From the NCBI RefSeq assembly GCF_008805035.1, contig NZ_CP038018.1:1178001-1242000 (forward strand): a DNA stretch of 64,000 bases, written 5' to 3'. The translations under genes and the position numbers were made by a program. Positions 35,478 through 42,724 of the stretch are shown here, one piece after another (position 1 is the stretch's first letter; each line of letters starts with the position of its first letter). Below the pieces are notes generated by a model. It did not search any database. It was not told the DNA's origin and worked only from the letters and a program-made list of their open reading frames with translations. The stretch is from Eikenella exigua. Lineage in GTDB: Bacteria > Pseudomonadota > Gammaproteobacteria > Burkholderiales > Neisseriaceae.

Positions 35478-37464
35478 ATATAAAGCTAATGCAAATATAG
35501 GACCGATTAAATTTGGTGAGCTCAAGTTTAGCATGCTTTCCCCACTTTTAGCATATAAATCGTATAATTCATTTGTAAGCTCAATCTACTCATTATCAGA
35601 TACCATTTATAATGGAAATAACAGAGGGAACCTTACCGTTGCTATAGGAAATTCTATTCAAGCAGCAGATGCTTTTTTAGATAGCATTGGGAAGCAGAAT
35701 GGATATTTAAATACCGCTTCTCTTACTTCCTCACTCTTCAATATAAAAACTCAATTAACAAATGTTTACAATGATATACAACATACTGGGGAATTTAAGC
35801 CAAATGATATCCAACAAGCAATCGGAGACTCTTTTATAGCCATTGGTGACGGAATTGGGTATTTTACTAGCCTACTTGACCGAACTGTAAAAGGAGAAAG
35901 TATTATAGGCAAACTACTTCCTGATTCAGCAAAGTCTAGTCTTGCTAACAAATATTTTGATCAATCTAGCAAACCTGGTGGTTCAAAGATATTAAGAAAT
36001 GCCATTCTCTTACAACATGAATTTAATATATTAGGAACGAGCATAAAAGATTATGGAAATGAGCATCTTGGCAATTCAAAGATGAGCATTGATGATGTAA
36101 AAAAGATCCCTGGTTTCTTCCTAGACCCAAAATCCTATAGCGGATTATTCGAGCATGCTTCTCGATTTATTTATTCTGTACCTCCAGCTTTTCTCGGGAT
36201 AAATCCTTGGAAAGGAGGAACAAATGAATTACACCGAGATATAACAGACTCCTTTGAAATTGTAGAAAAAATATTAAAAGGAGAACTACCCTTTGATCCA
36301 AAAACCGTTGGTGGATTCCTAGAGGAAAATCTAGAAGATTTTTTCCGCTGGTTATTCCCCGGTGGATTTACTCCGTGGAAAAATACTCATAAAGGCAAAA
36401 AATACCATATCGTCGACCCTCTTGCCCTAGACCTCGATGGCAACGGTATCCGTACCGTGGTGGCCAACCAGTTTTCAGGTAGCCTCTTCGACCACGACGG
36501 CGACGGTATCCGTACGGCTTCGGGCTGGGTGGGCAAAGAAGACGGGCTGTTGGTGTATGACCGCAACGGCGACGGCATCATCAACAACGGCAGCGAGCTG
36601 TTCGGCGAAGCCACCCACCTGAAAAACGGCGGCACGGCGGAGCATGGGTTTGCCGCGCTGGCCGATTTGGACGACAACGGCGACGGTAAAATCGATGCGG
36701 CCGACAAGGCGTTCTCTTCATTGCGCGTTTGGCGCGATCTCAATCAAGACGGCATCAGCCAGGAAGGCGAGCTGCTCACGCTGGAGCAGGCCAAGGTGCA
36801 GTCGCTCAGCACTCAATTTAGCAACACCAACCGTAGCCTGGGCGACGGCAACACGCTGGCGCAGGAAGGCAGCTACACCACCACCGACGGCCAAACCCGC
36901 CAGATGGGCGATTTGCTGCTGGCCAACGATCCGCTGTTCAGCCGCTTCAACGATCATGTAGAACTAACCGCCGAGCAGCTGCAAAATCCGAACCTCTCCG
37001 GCATCGGTCGCTTGCGCGATTTGCGCGAGGCGGCGGCTTTGTCCCCTGCTTTGGATGCGGTGTTGCGCCAATATGCCGCTGCCGAAACCAAAGAGCAACA
37101 AACGGCACTGCTGGCGCAGCTGGCCGCCGAGTGGGGCAAAACCGATGCCCGCTACGGCAGCTACACGCCCACGCTCACTGCCGCCACCGAGCAATCCGGC
37201 ACCGCCGGCCAAGGCGTGCCGCTCACGCCTTCTCAGTTGCAGGCTTTGCGCAACGGCAAAGTAAACATTTCCCCCGAGCTGCAAGCCGAATTTGACGCGC
37301 TGCAAGACAAAATCCGCCTGTTGGACGCTTTCACCGGCGAAGACTCCCGCACACTGAGCTACGGCACACTGGAACAAGTGAAAGAAATCATCGGCGTGGC
37401 CAACACCACTTATGCCCAGCTGGAGCACAGCCTCTACCAAGCCTGCTATTCCAAACCTGCCTGA
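35467..37464 (+). CDS. FrpC-like protein: unknown AT-rich N-terminal domain fused to a self-processing module
   Basis: 665 residues. Residues 1-316 are AT-rich coded, with no signal peptide and no family I recognise. At residue 317 the sequence VDPLALDLDGNGIRT begins the self-processing module of FrpC-type proteins; in meningococcal FrpC a Ca2+-triggered cleavage occurs at an Asp-Pro bond in the matching place, here Asp317-Pro318. From that codon the DNA turns GC-rich with host codon use and carries an eikDUS (about 36474). Calcium-loop repeats follow (DHDGDGIRT, DRNGDGIINNGSELFG, DLDDNGDGKIDAAD, DLNQDGISQEGE). The C-terminus stops at CYSKPA without the GGxGxDxUx nonapeptides of full RTX proteins, so it may be truncated by the junction at 37464. 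Confidence 0.8.
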   Translation: MAYEYKANANIGPIKFGELKFSMLSPLLAYKSYNSFVSSIYSLSDTIYNGNNRGNLTVAIGNSIQAADAFLDSIGKQNGYLNTASLTSSLFNIKTQLTNVYNDIQHTGEFKPNDIQQAIGDSFIAIGDGIGYFTSLLDRTVKGESIIGKLLPDSAKSSLANKYFDQSSKPGGSKILRNAILLQHEFNILGTSIKDYGNEHLGNSKMSIDDVKKIPGFFLDPKSYSGLFEHASRFIYSVPPAFLGINPWKGGTNELHRDITDSFEIVEKILKGELPFDPKTVGGFLEENLEDFFRWLFPGGFTPWKNTHKGKKYHIVDPLALDLDGNGIRTVVANQFSGSLFDHDGDGIRTASGWVGKEDGLLVYDRNGDGIINNGSELFGEATHLKNGGTAEHGFAALADLDDNGDGKIDAADKAFSSLRVWRDLNQDGISQEGELLTLEQAKVQSLSTQFSNTNRSLGDGNTLAQEGSYTTTDGQTRQMGDLLLANDPLFSRFNDHVELTAEQLQNPNLSGIGRLRDLREAAALSPALDAVLRQYAAAETKEQQTALLAQLAAEWGKTDARYGSYTPTLTAATEQSGTAGQGVPLTPSQLQALRNGKVNISPELQAEFDALQDKIRLLDAFTGEDSRTLSYGTLEQVKEIIGVANTTYAQLEHSLYQACYSKPA

Positions 37465-37665
37465 AACCCTATCTGAATGCCGTAGGCCTCCCACAATCGC
37501 CTCTGTGCTTTACCGTGATAGCGGTAATTGTAGACAAAATACCGTGTGCTGCCTCGGAAAATAGGAGCTAGGAGCAACGACAAATGATAGCCCTCTACCG
37601 TCGGCCAAGGTCTGTTTTTTCTTACCGGGTTTGAGGCTTTTAATCTTGTGATCACTTAATAACAT
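37465..37665 (-). pseudogene. Integrase N-terminal remnant (tyrosine recombinase, DUF4102)
   Basis: An ATG at 37665 with AAGGGA upstream opens MLLSDHKIKSLKPGKKKQTLADGRGLSFVVAP, typical of the arm-binding domain of P4-type integrases. The family sequence then continues in another frame (YFVYNYRYHGKAQRRLWEAYGI), so there is a frameshift near 37560, and it ends at the 3' end of the FrpC-like gene. The catalytic domain is gone. It lies next to the 3' end of a tRNA-Leu gene, the usual attachment site of such elements. Confidence 0.75.
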
Positions 37666-37902
37666 AACATTTCCCTTATTGGCAGAATAACCGTTTATTT
37701 TAGTCATACTTTCTCTCAATTTGCCATACTAGGATGTTGGTGCTTTTGCCAGTTATCTTAACCATGCACCTACAAAAGCACCAACTGATTGATGTGGCTT
37801 TTGGAAAACAAGGGAAGATTTGTAAAGATGGAAGTTAAAATCAAAACAAATCAATCGATTGAATTTAAATTACTTTGCAGTTTTTAGTGGGTACGGGAAG
37901 AT

Positions 37903-37929
37903 AAAAAAAATAACCGCTGAAAAGCGGTT
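37903..37929 (-). terminator. Terminator of tRNA-Leu
   Basis: AACCGCT/AGCGGTT stem with a 4-base loop and a run of eight T on the minus strand, starting 3 bases after the tRNA CCA end. Confidence 0.85.
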
Positions 37930-37931
37930 TG

Positions 37932-38016
37932 TGGTGCCCAGGGTCGGACTCGAACCGACACACCTTGCGGCGGGGGATTTTGAGTCCCCTGCGTCTACCA
38001 ATTTCGCCACCTGGGC
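37932..38016 (-). tRNA. tRNA-Leu (anticodon CAA)
   Basis: Read on the minus strand the gene starts GCCCAGGTGGCGAAATTGG and ends TGGGCACCA, with the acceptor stem GCCCAGG/CCTGGGC, a D-arm with TGGTAGACGC, an anticodon loop CTCAAAA in a GGGGA/TCCCC stem (anticodon CAA), a long variable arm and GGTTCGAGTCC as T-arm. CCA is encoded. The long variable arm and identity fit leucine (UUG codons). An integrase remnant lies just beyond its 3' end. Confidence 0.95.
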
Positions 38017-38206
38017 AGGTGATGAGGAAACGGCATTATAGGCATTTTTCCACGTTTGTAAAGTTTTTTACCTGCACATCCGCCGTTTTGCCGTTTAAAA
38101 CCGTGTTTTCAATGGCAATAAAACCACAGCCCTACTCCGCCGTGCTGCCTTTTGGCTGGACAAAACCTCATTTTGTGCGATGGTGGAGTTCTAGTTTGTA
38201 CTTAAT

Positions 38207-38305
38207 TATAGCAGATTGGCTTTAAATCAGGACAAGTTAACAAGCCGCAGAGTGCAGCTAGCATAGCGAGCCAACGCAGTACTGGTTTAAAGTGAATCCA
38301 CTATA
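38207..38305. mobile_element. Correia-like element, 99 bp
   Basis: The ends are inverted repeats beginning TATAG: left TATAGCAGATTGGCTTTAAA, right (reverse complement) TATAGTGGATTCACTTTAAA. The inside holds ATCAGGACAAG and ACGCAGTACTGG, as in the Correia repeats of Neisseria. A second, related copy lies at 60937-61042. TA is at both edges. The right end carries TATATATAAT and could act as a promoter for the next gene. Confidence 0.8.
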
Positions 38306-38591
38306 TATAATCGCCGCATATGCATACCAATACTCCTTATCCGCAGCCCTCCTGCTATTGGACGGTTGCCCATCCAAACCACCTGCCGTGCCTGAAGTGT
38401 CGGCATCTTTGGCCTCTGCCACCTCTGCTGTTGCCAGCCGGTTTCACGGCACAGACATCAGCCAAGACCCTATCGGCGGCGAATCCACCTCCACCTACCG
38501 CAACGGCTGCTCCGTGGTGATGGGAGCCGTCAGTCAAACCGCCACCCATCTGGTGGAAGACCTCAAAACCCTGTTAAACCAGCAATCTTAA
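38292..38591 (+). CDS. Possible small lipoprotein with start altered by a Correia-like element
   Basis: Open frame of 99 residues that begins with GTG inside the element at 38207-38305. Its residues about 14-26 (YSLSAALLLLDGC) look like the end of a lipoprotein signal with Cys26, while the first residues come from the repeat. The rest (ASLASATSAVASRFHG, then STYRNGCSVVMGAVSQTATHLVEDLKTLLNQQ) is acceptable protein with two cysteines. The true start may have been lost when the element inserted, or lie at a non-ATG codon. Family unknown. Confidence 0.4.
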   Translation: MNPLYIIAAYAYQYSLSAALLLLDGCPSKPPAVPEVSASLASATSAVASRFHGTDISQDPIGGESTSTYRNGCSVVMGAVSQTATHLVEDLKTLLNQQS

Positions 38592-38597
38592 TACCAA

Positions 38598-38628
38598 AGG
38601 CTACCTGAAAACCATTTTTCAGGTAGCC
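38598..38628. terminator. eikDUS hairpin
   Basis: Inverted uptake sequences with a 5-base loop between the putative small lipoprotein and the NYN gene, 7 bases after the stop codon. Confidence 0.55.
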
Positions 38629-38649
38629 CCAACCCAGAAACCAAACACC

Positions 38650-39828
38650 ATGCAGAAAAACGACCAACAAGCCCGCCTTGCCGTCCTCATCGACGCCGAC
38701 AACGCCCCCGCCGACATCATCGACCGCCTGCTCGAAGAAATCGCCAAATACGGCATCGCCAGCGTGAAACGCATTTATGGCGACTGGAGCCACGGTCTCT
38801 CCAAATGGAAAGCCGCCCTCCTGCCACACGCCATCATCCCCGTGCAGCAATTTGCCTACACCAAAGGCAAAAACGCCACCGACATGGCCTTAGTGATTGA
38901 CGCCATGGATTTGCTCTACAGCGGCAATTTCGACGGTTTCTGCATCGTATCCAGCGATTCCGACTTCACCCGCCTCGCCAGCCGCCTGCGCGAAAGCGGG
39001 CTCACCGTATACGGATTCGGCGAAAAGAAAACCCCCACCGCCTTCCGCAAAGCCTGCGACAAATTTATCTACACCGAAATCTTCCTGCCCGAAAAACAGC
39101 GCGCCAACAAAGAGCGCGGCAACGGCAAAGCCCCCGCCCCCGCCGCCGAAGAAAGCAACAACACACCCGACGCCCTGCCCCTGCTCAAACGTGCCGTACG
39201 CGAAAACGCCGACGACCTCGGCTGGGCCAACCTCGGCCCCATCGGCAGCTACATCAATAAAATCAACCCCGATTTCGACTCCCGCCTCTACGGCTACGGC
39301 AAACTCTCCGACCTCATCAAATCCTTCGACATCTTCGAACACCGCACCGACAACAACCAGCTCCAAGTGCGCCGCAAAACCGAATCCCGCCCCGAAAGGC
39401 TACCTGAAAATCAAAACGAGCAACACGAAGCACGGCAAAGCCAGAATGAACGAAGCGAAGCCCGCCCCAACCCAAACGAGCCGCGCCAGCAAAGCGACCA
39501 GCCCACCGAAAGCAAACCCGCCAAACGCAAACCCCAGTCCGCCAAAGCCGAAGCCAGTTCGTCCAAAGCCGCCAAACCTTCCTTCACCAAGCTCATTCCC
39601 GCCGTGCAGCAGGCTATCCAAGCCACCGCCGACCCCGATGGCTGGGCGCGGCTGGGCGACGTAGTCAAACAGCTTCCCGCCGCCATCGATCCCATCCAAT
39701 ACGGCTGCGCCAACGGCCGCGACCTCATCCACTCCATCTACAGCGACTGGGTGGAAATCAAAAAAGCCGGTCGCGGCGAACGCATCCGCATCAACAAAGC
39801 CTTTATCGTGAAAAACGAACAAGCCTAG
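38650..39828 (+). CDS. NYN-domain putative RNase with two OST-HTH/LOTUS domains
   Basis: 392 residues. Residues 9-150 form a NYN (PIN-like) nuclease domain with acidic motifs VLIDADNAP, NATDMALVIDAMDLLY and VSSDSDFTRLASRLRE. A first LOTUS/OST-HTH domain spans about 173-245 (LLKRAVRENADDLGWANLGPIGSYI...YGKLSDLIKSFDIFE) and a second about 310-385 (AVQQAIQATADPDGWARLGDVV...GRDLIHSIYSDWVEI). A low-complexity linker with a DUS-encoded Arg-Leu-Pro-Glu lies between them. LabA-like proteins of this build are thought to bind and cut RNA; the bacterial role is poorly known. Monocistronic between DUS hairpins. Confidence 0.88.
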   Translation: MQKNDQQARLAVLIDADNAPADIIDRLLEEIAKYGIASVKRIYGDWSHGLSKWKAALLPHAIIPVQQFAYTKGKNATDMALVIDAMDLLYSGNFDGFCIVSSDSDFTRLASRLRESGLTVYGFGEKKTPTAFRKACDKFIYTEIFLPEKQRANKERGNGKAPAPAAEESNNTPDALPLLKRAVRENADDLGWANLGPIGSYINKINPDFDSRLYGYGKLSDLIKSFDIFEHRTDNNQLQVRRKTESRPERLPENQNEQHEARQSQNERSEARPNPNEPRQQSDQPTESKPAKRKPQSAKAEASSSKAAKPSFTKLIPAVQQAIQATADPDGWARLGDVVKQLPAAIDPIQYGCANGRDLIHSIYSDWVEIKKAGRGERIRINKAFIVKNEQA

Positions 39829-39907
39829 CCAAGCAAAAGGCTACCTGAAACAAACAAAACCGATTGCTGTCAAGCCAATCCAGGTAGCCTCATAAATAAA
39901 CCATATC

Positions 39908-40408
39908 ATGCTGTTATTTATATATAATTGCGACTCTTTCATCTACAGCATCATCCAATACTTCGCCGAGTTCGGCCAGGAAATCAGTGTGCGCCGCAAC
40001 GACGACATAGCGCTGGACGAAATTGCCGAACTCCGGCCTCAATACCTCGTGATCGGCCCCGACCCCTGCTCGCCCAAAGAAGCCGGCATTTCCGTGCCTC
40101 CTCTGCGCCGCTTTGCCGGGCAGATTCCCATTTTGGGCGTGTGCCTCGGCCACCAAGCCATCGGCGAAGCCTTCGGCGGCCGCATCGTGCGTGCGCAAGA
40201 GCTGATGCACGGCAAAGTATCGCCTGTGCATCACACCAACAACGGCATACTCGCCGGTCTGCCCAAATGCCTCAACATCACCGTCTGGGCGGCAGACGGT
40301 AAAATCATGGACGTGCTCCATAAACAACACACCGTAGAAGGCGTACAATTCCACCTCGAAGCCCTGCTCACCGAACACGGCCACGATATGCTGGCTAACT
40401 TCATCTAA
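39908..40408 (+). pseudogene. Decayed TrpG/PabA glutamine amidotransferase
   Basis: 166 residues against about 190 in the family. The order of motifs is that of anthranilate/aminodeoxychorismate synthase component II: YNCDSFIYSIIQYF (normally DNYDSFTYN), the oxyanion loop GPDPCSP (normally GPGPCSP), nucleophile elbow GVCLGHQAIGEAFGG (Cys present), MHGKVSPVHH, then a gap of about 25 residues in which the conserved RYHSL segment is missing, and VEGVQFHLEALLTEHGHDML (normally FHPES; His and Glu present). The gap and the substitutions at conserved sites suggest a relic under weak selection, though the frame is open. A trpD fragment lies 660 bases downstream. Confidence 0.75.
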
Positions 40409-40530
40409 AGAGCACGCGGCCGCAAATAGCCAGTGAGCCTAACTTCCGCTCCCGCGTTGGCTCGCTTCGTAGCAAAACCAAAGGCTACCTGAACCCCAAA
40501 ATTCAAACCTCAAACAAAAAGGAGAACACC

Positions 40531-40977
40531 ATGAGCCTGAAAACCCGCCTCACCGAAGACATGAAAACCGCCATGCGTGCCAAAGACACGCTCACTCTCT
40601 CCACCATCCGCTTGGCCAATGCCGAAATCAAACGCTACGAAGTGGACGAGCGCGCCGAAGCCGACGATGCCAAAATCACCGCCATGCTCAGCAAAATGAT
40701 TAAGCAGCGCAAAGAAAGCGCCGCCATCTACCACGAAGCCGGCCGACAAGACCTGGCCGACAAAGAGCTGGCCGAAGTGGCCATCCTCCAGCGCTACCTG
40801 CCCGAGATGCTGTCCGAAGCCGAAATCCAAAGCGCCGTGGCCGAAGCCATTGCCCAAACCGGCGCATCCGGCATGGCCGACATGGGCAAAGCCATGGGCG
40901 TGCTGAAAAAACGCCTCGCCGGCCAGGCCGATATGAGCGATGTAAGCCGCCTGCTCAAAACCGCCTTGCAGAAATAG
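40531..40977 (+). CDS. yqeY: GatB/YqeY domain protein
   Basis: 148 residues, full length. SLKTRLTEDMKTAMRAKD is the typical start and LAEVAILQRYLPEMLSEAEI the family core. The fold resembles the tRNA-binding tail of GatB; a role in tRNA metabolism is presumed but unproven. AAAGGAG lies 7 bases before the ATG. It stands between decayed trpG-like and trpD-like fragments. Confidence 0.92.
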   Translation: MSLKTRLTEDMKTAMRAKDTLTLSTIRLANAEIKRYEVDERAEADDAKITAMLSKMIKQRKESAAIYHEAGRQDLADKELAEVAILQRYLPEMLSEAEIQSAVAEAIAQTGASGMADMGKAMGVLKKRLAGQADMSDVSRLLKTALQK

Positions 40978-41067
40978 CAAATGCCAAAGGCTACCCGAAC
41001 AAAGATGCCGACAAATTTTAGGCTGCGCTCTCAGGTAGCCTTATCTTTTCCCGCAAAGAAACCCCTA

Positions 41068-41397
41068 TGCCCCAACTACCACAACAGCATGAAATACGTT
41101 GTCCCCGTGCGCCGCACATTGGGCATACGCACCGTGTTCAACGTGTTGGGCTCGCTCACCAACCTCGCTGGAGCTGCTAGCCAGCTCATCGGCGTGTTTC
41201 ACATTGATTTGGTAGGCATCCTCTCCCACGTGTTCCAGCAGCTCGGCAGCAAACACGCCCTCGTGGTGCACGGCAGCGATGAGCTCGACGAAGGCGTGGA
41301 TATAGCTCGCAAAGCCATCGACAGCAGCAAAGCCCGCGCCAAACGCGAAGAAGTGGCCGCCTTCTCGCAAAAACTGGCTGCACAACAGGCGAAATAA
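41068..41397 (+). pseudogene. Anthranilate phosphoribosyltransferase (TrpD) fragment
   Basis: From about 41068 the frame reads CPNYHNSMKYVVPVRRTLG, FNVLGSLTNLAGAASQLIGV and QQLGSKHALVVHGSDELDEG, which is the central part of TrpD (normally APNYHxAMK, GPLTNPA and HGxDGLDE), then jumps to RKAIDSSKARAKREEVAAFSQKL, the extreme C-terminus. The N-terminal 150 residues and about 100 residues before the C-terminus are missing. Two conserved prolines of GPLTNPA are now Ser and Leu. The open frame extends upstream to 40981 through DUS-containing DNA with no homology. With the trpG relic this looks like a dying trpG-trpD locus. Confidence 0.8.
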
Positions 41398-41456
41398 TGC
41401 AGATAAGTTTCAGGTAGCCTTTCTGATTGAGTACAGGGCAAAACGTCAGCCTACAC

Positions 41457-42086
41457 CTACTCATACCCCGTAACGGTAATCTTACCGCTATCGTATTCCG
41501 CAAGAAATACCGTGCTAATATCTTCTATCCCTTGCTCTTTCAATTCAGACCGCAACCACTCTTCATCTTTATCAATCATTTCCAGCGTAGTAGGCTGGAC
41601 ATTGCCATCAGTAATCAGCGGATATTTCGGGTTTTCTTCGCCAAAAGAGGTGACGATGAGTTGCCCGTCCTGTTCAAGAATGGCTTGCTTAACATCTTTT
41701 ATCGTATAAATGCCCTGCATACGCAGCTTAAAGGACAAATCATTGGCCGATATGCCTACTTTACGCACCGCGTCCACATCGATTTTGCCGCGGGAAATCA
41801 ACATCGCAGGCCGCCCGTCCACTAATCTCTTAACCAAATTGTTATGTTTTTTCAACCAGCGCAGCGATAAAACCGCTGCAAACCAAATGGCCAAAATCAA
41901 CATAAATACGGGGATGGAAATATCGGTGTTGTAGATAACACCACCCACAATCCCGCCAAGCACATAGTTTTGCACTTGGTCGCTGGCCGAAGCTGGCGCA
42001 AGATTGCCCTTACCGGTCAGGTTAATAACCAGCACCAGGGCCAACAGGCCCAGGATAAGTTTGATTGCAACGATGACATAAAACAT
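41457..42086 (-). CDS. DUF421 (YetF-like) membrane protein
   Basis: 209 residues. Three N-terminal transmembrane segments (about 3-20, 42-58 and 62-78, with GLLALVLVINLTGKGNLAPAS) and a cytosolic domain with the motifs VDGRPAMLISRGKIDVDAVRKVGI and EDISTVFLAEYDSGKITV. The fold is widespread in bacteria; function is unknown, with links to sporulation and stress in Bacillus. The ATG at 42086 is preferred; the frame to 42209 runs into the direct repeat that marks the edge of the prophage remnant. Confidence 0.85.
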   Translation of the reverse strand: MFYVIVAIKLILGLLALVLVINLTGKGNLAPASASDQVQNYVLGGIVGGVIYNTDISIPVFMLILAIWFAAVLSLRWLKKHNNLVKRLVDGRPAMLISRGKIDVDAVRKVGISANDLSFKLRMQGIYTIKDVKQAILEQDGQLIVTSFGEENPKYPLITDGNVQPTTLEMIDKDEEWLRSELKEQGIEDISTVFLAEYDSGKITVTGYE

Positions 42087-42179
42087 ATGGTGTACCTGAA
42101 ACCCAGTGAGATAAATATAAGGGGTCTGTGAGATAAATGGGATTAAGTTGGATGAGGATGGATGAAGGGGGATGGGAAA

Positions 42180-42209
42180 TTTGTAACAACGTTGCACTGG
42201 GTGCAACAA
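42180..42209 (+). repeat. Left 30-bp direct repeat flanking the Mu-like remnant
   Basis: Begins TTTGTAACAACGTTGCAC and ends GGGTGCAACAA. Matches 45735-45764 at 25 of 30 positions in the same orientation. Each copy contains a small TTGCAC/GTGCAA palindrome. Confidence 0.65.
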
Positions 42210-42214
42210 AACGG

Positions 42215-42240
42215 AGCGGGCGGATTTGCCCGCTTTTTAT
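42215..42240 (+). terminator. Hairpin with T-tail at the edge of the prophage remnant
   Basis: AGCGGGC/GCCCGCT stem, 6-base loop and TTTTTATTTT on the plus strand, at the 3' end of the minus-strand virion morphogenesis gene and just inside the left direct repeat. Confidence 0.6.
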
Positions 42241-42722
42241 TTTCGGACACCCCGTGCCAAAGCATCGAGGGCGACATCCAGCAGGCGGGATTCGGCACCG
42301 GCCTGAAGTGTACCGCCTTTGCTCATCGGCAGGTAGGGGCGTGCCGGGATGTTGACCTGTTTGACCCTGCGGAAGCCGTCGCCGACTTTGAATACAAGAT
42401 AGGGTTTGTTTTTGGCTTTGACCGTGCCGCCGAACTGGTGGATGGCGGCGTAGGGTTTGTTGGTACCGATGCGGGCGAAGTTGCTGCCGGAGGCGGTGTG
42501 GATGTTGGCGGCAAACTGCCCGCTTTTTTGCAGGATTTTGCCGCCGCGCGCATTGTCCGGCCCTTTTTTGCCGCCCCAGCTTTCGGATTCGAAGTTGTCT
42601 TCCGTAATACTGAGCAGTTCGGCGGCAATGGCTCGCATCATCGGGCGCGGGTGGCGGGCGTTATGTAGTAACTGCCCCAGTCCGCGTTGCAGGTCGCTGT
42701 CGTCCAAGCTGATTTCCAGCAT
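42237..42722 (-). CDS. Phage virion morphogenesis protein (Mu gpG-like)
   Basis: 161 residues. MLEISLDDSDLQRGLGQLL, then ITEDNFESES, the Phe-Ser/Asn-Phe-x-x pattern and IHQFGGTVKAKNKPYLVF with C-terminal PARPYLPM are typical of Mu gpG (phage virion morphogenesis, tail completion). ATG at 42722 has AGAGG 6 bases upstream; an in-frame ATG lies directly before it. It overlaps the end of the next gene by a few bases at most, keeping the Mu order gpF-gpG (30-31). Confidence 0.85.
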   Translation of the reverse strand: MLEISLDDSDLQRGLGQLLHNARHPRPMMRAIAAELLSITEDNFESESWGGKKGPDNARGGKILQKSGQFAANIHTASGSNFARIGTNKPYAAIHQFGGTVKAKNKPYLVFKVGDGFRRVKQVNIPARPYLPMSKGGTLQAGAESRLLDVALDALARGVRK

Positions 42723-42724
42723 CA

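Noticed and set aside
40981..41067. N-terminal part of the TrpD fragment frame
   Set aside because: It is DUS-containing intergenic DNA read through by chance; homology to TrpD starts near 41068.
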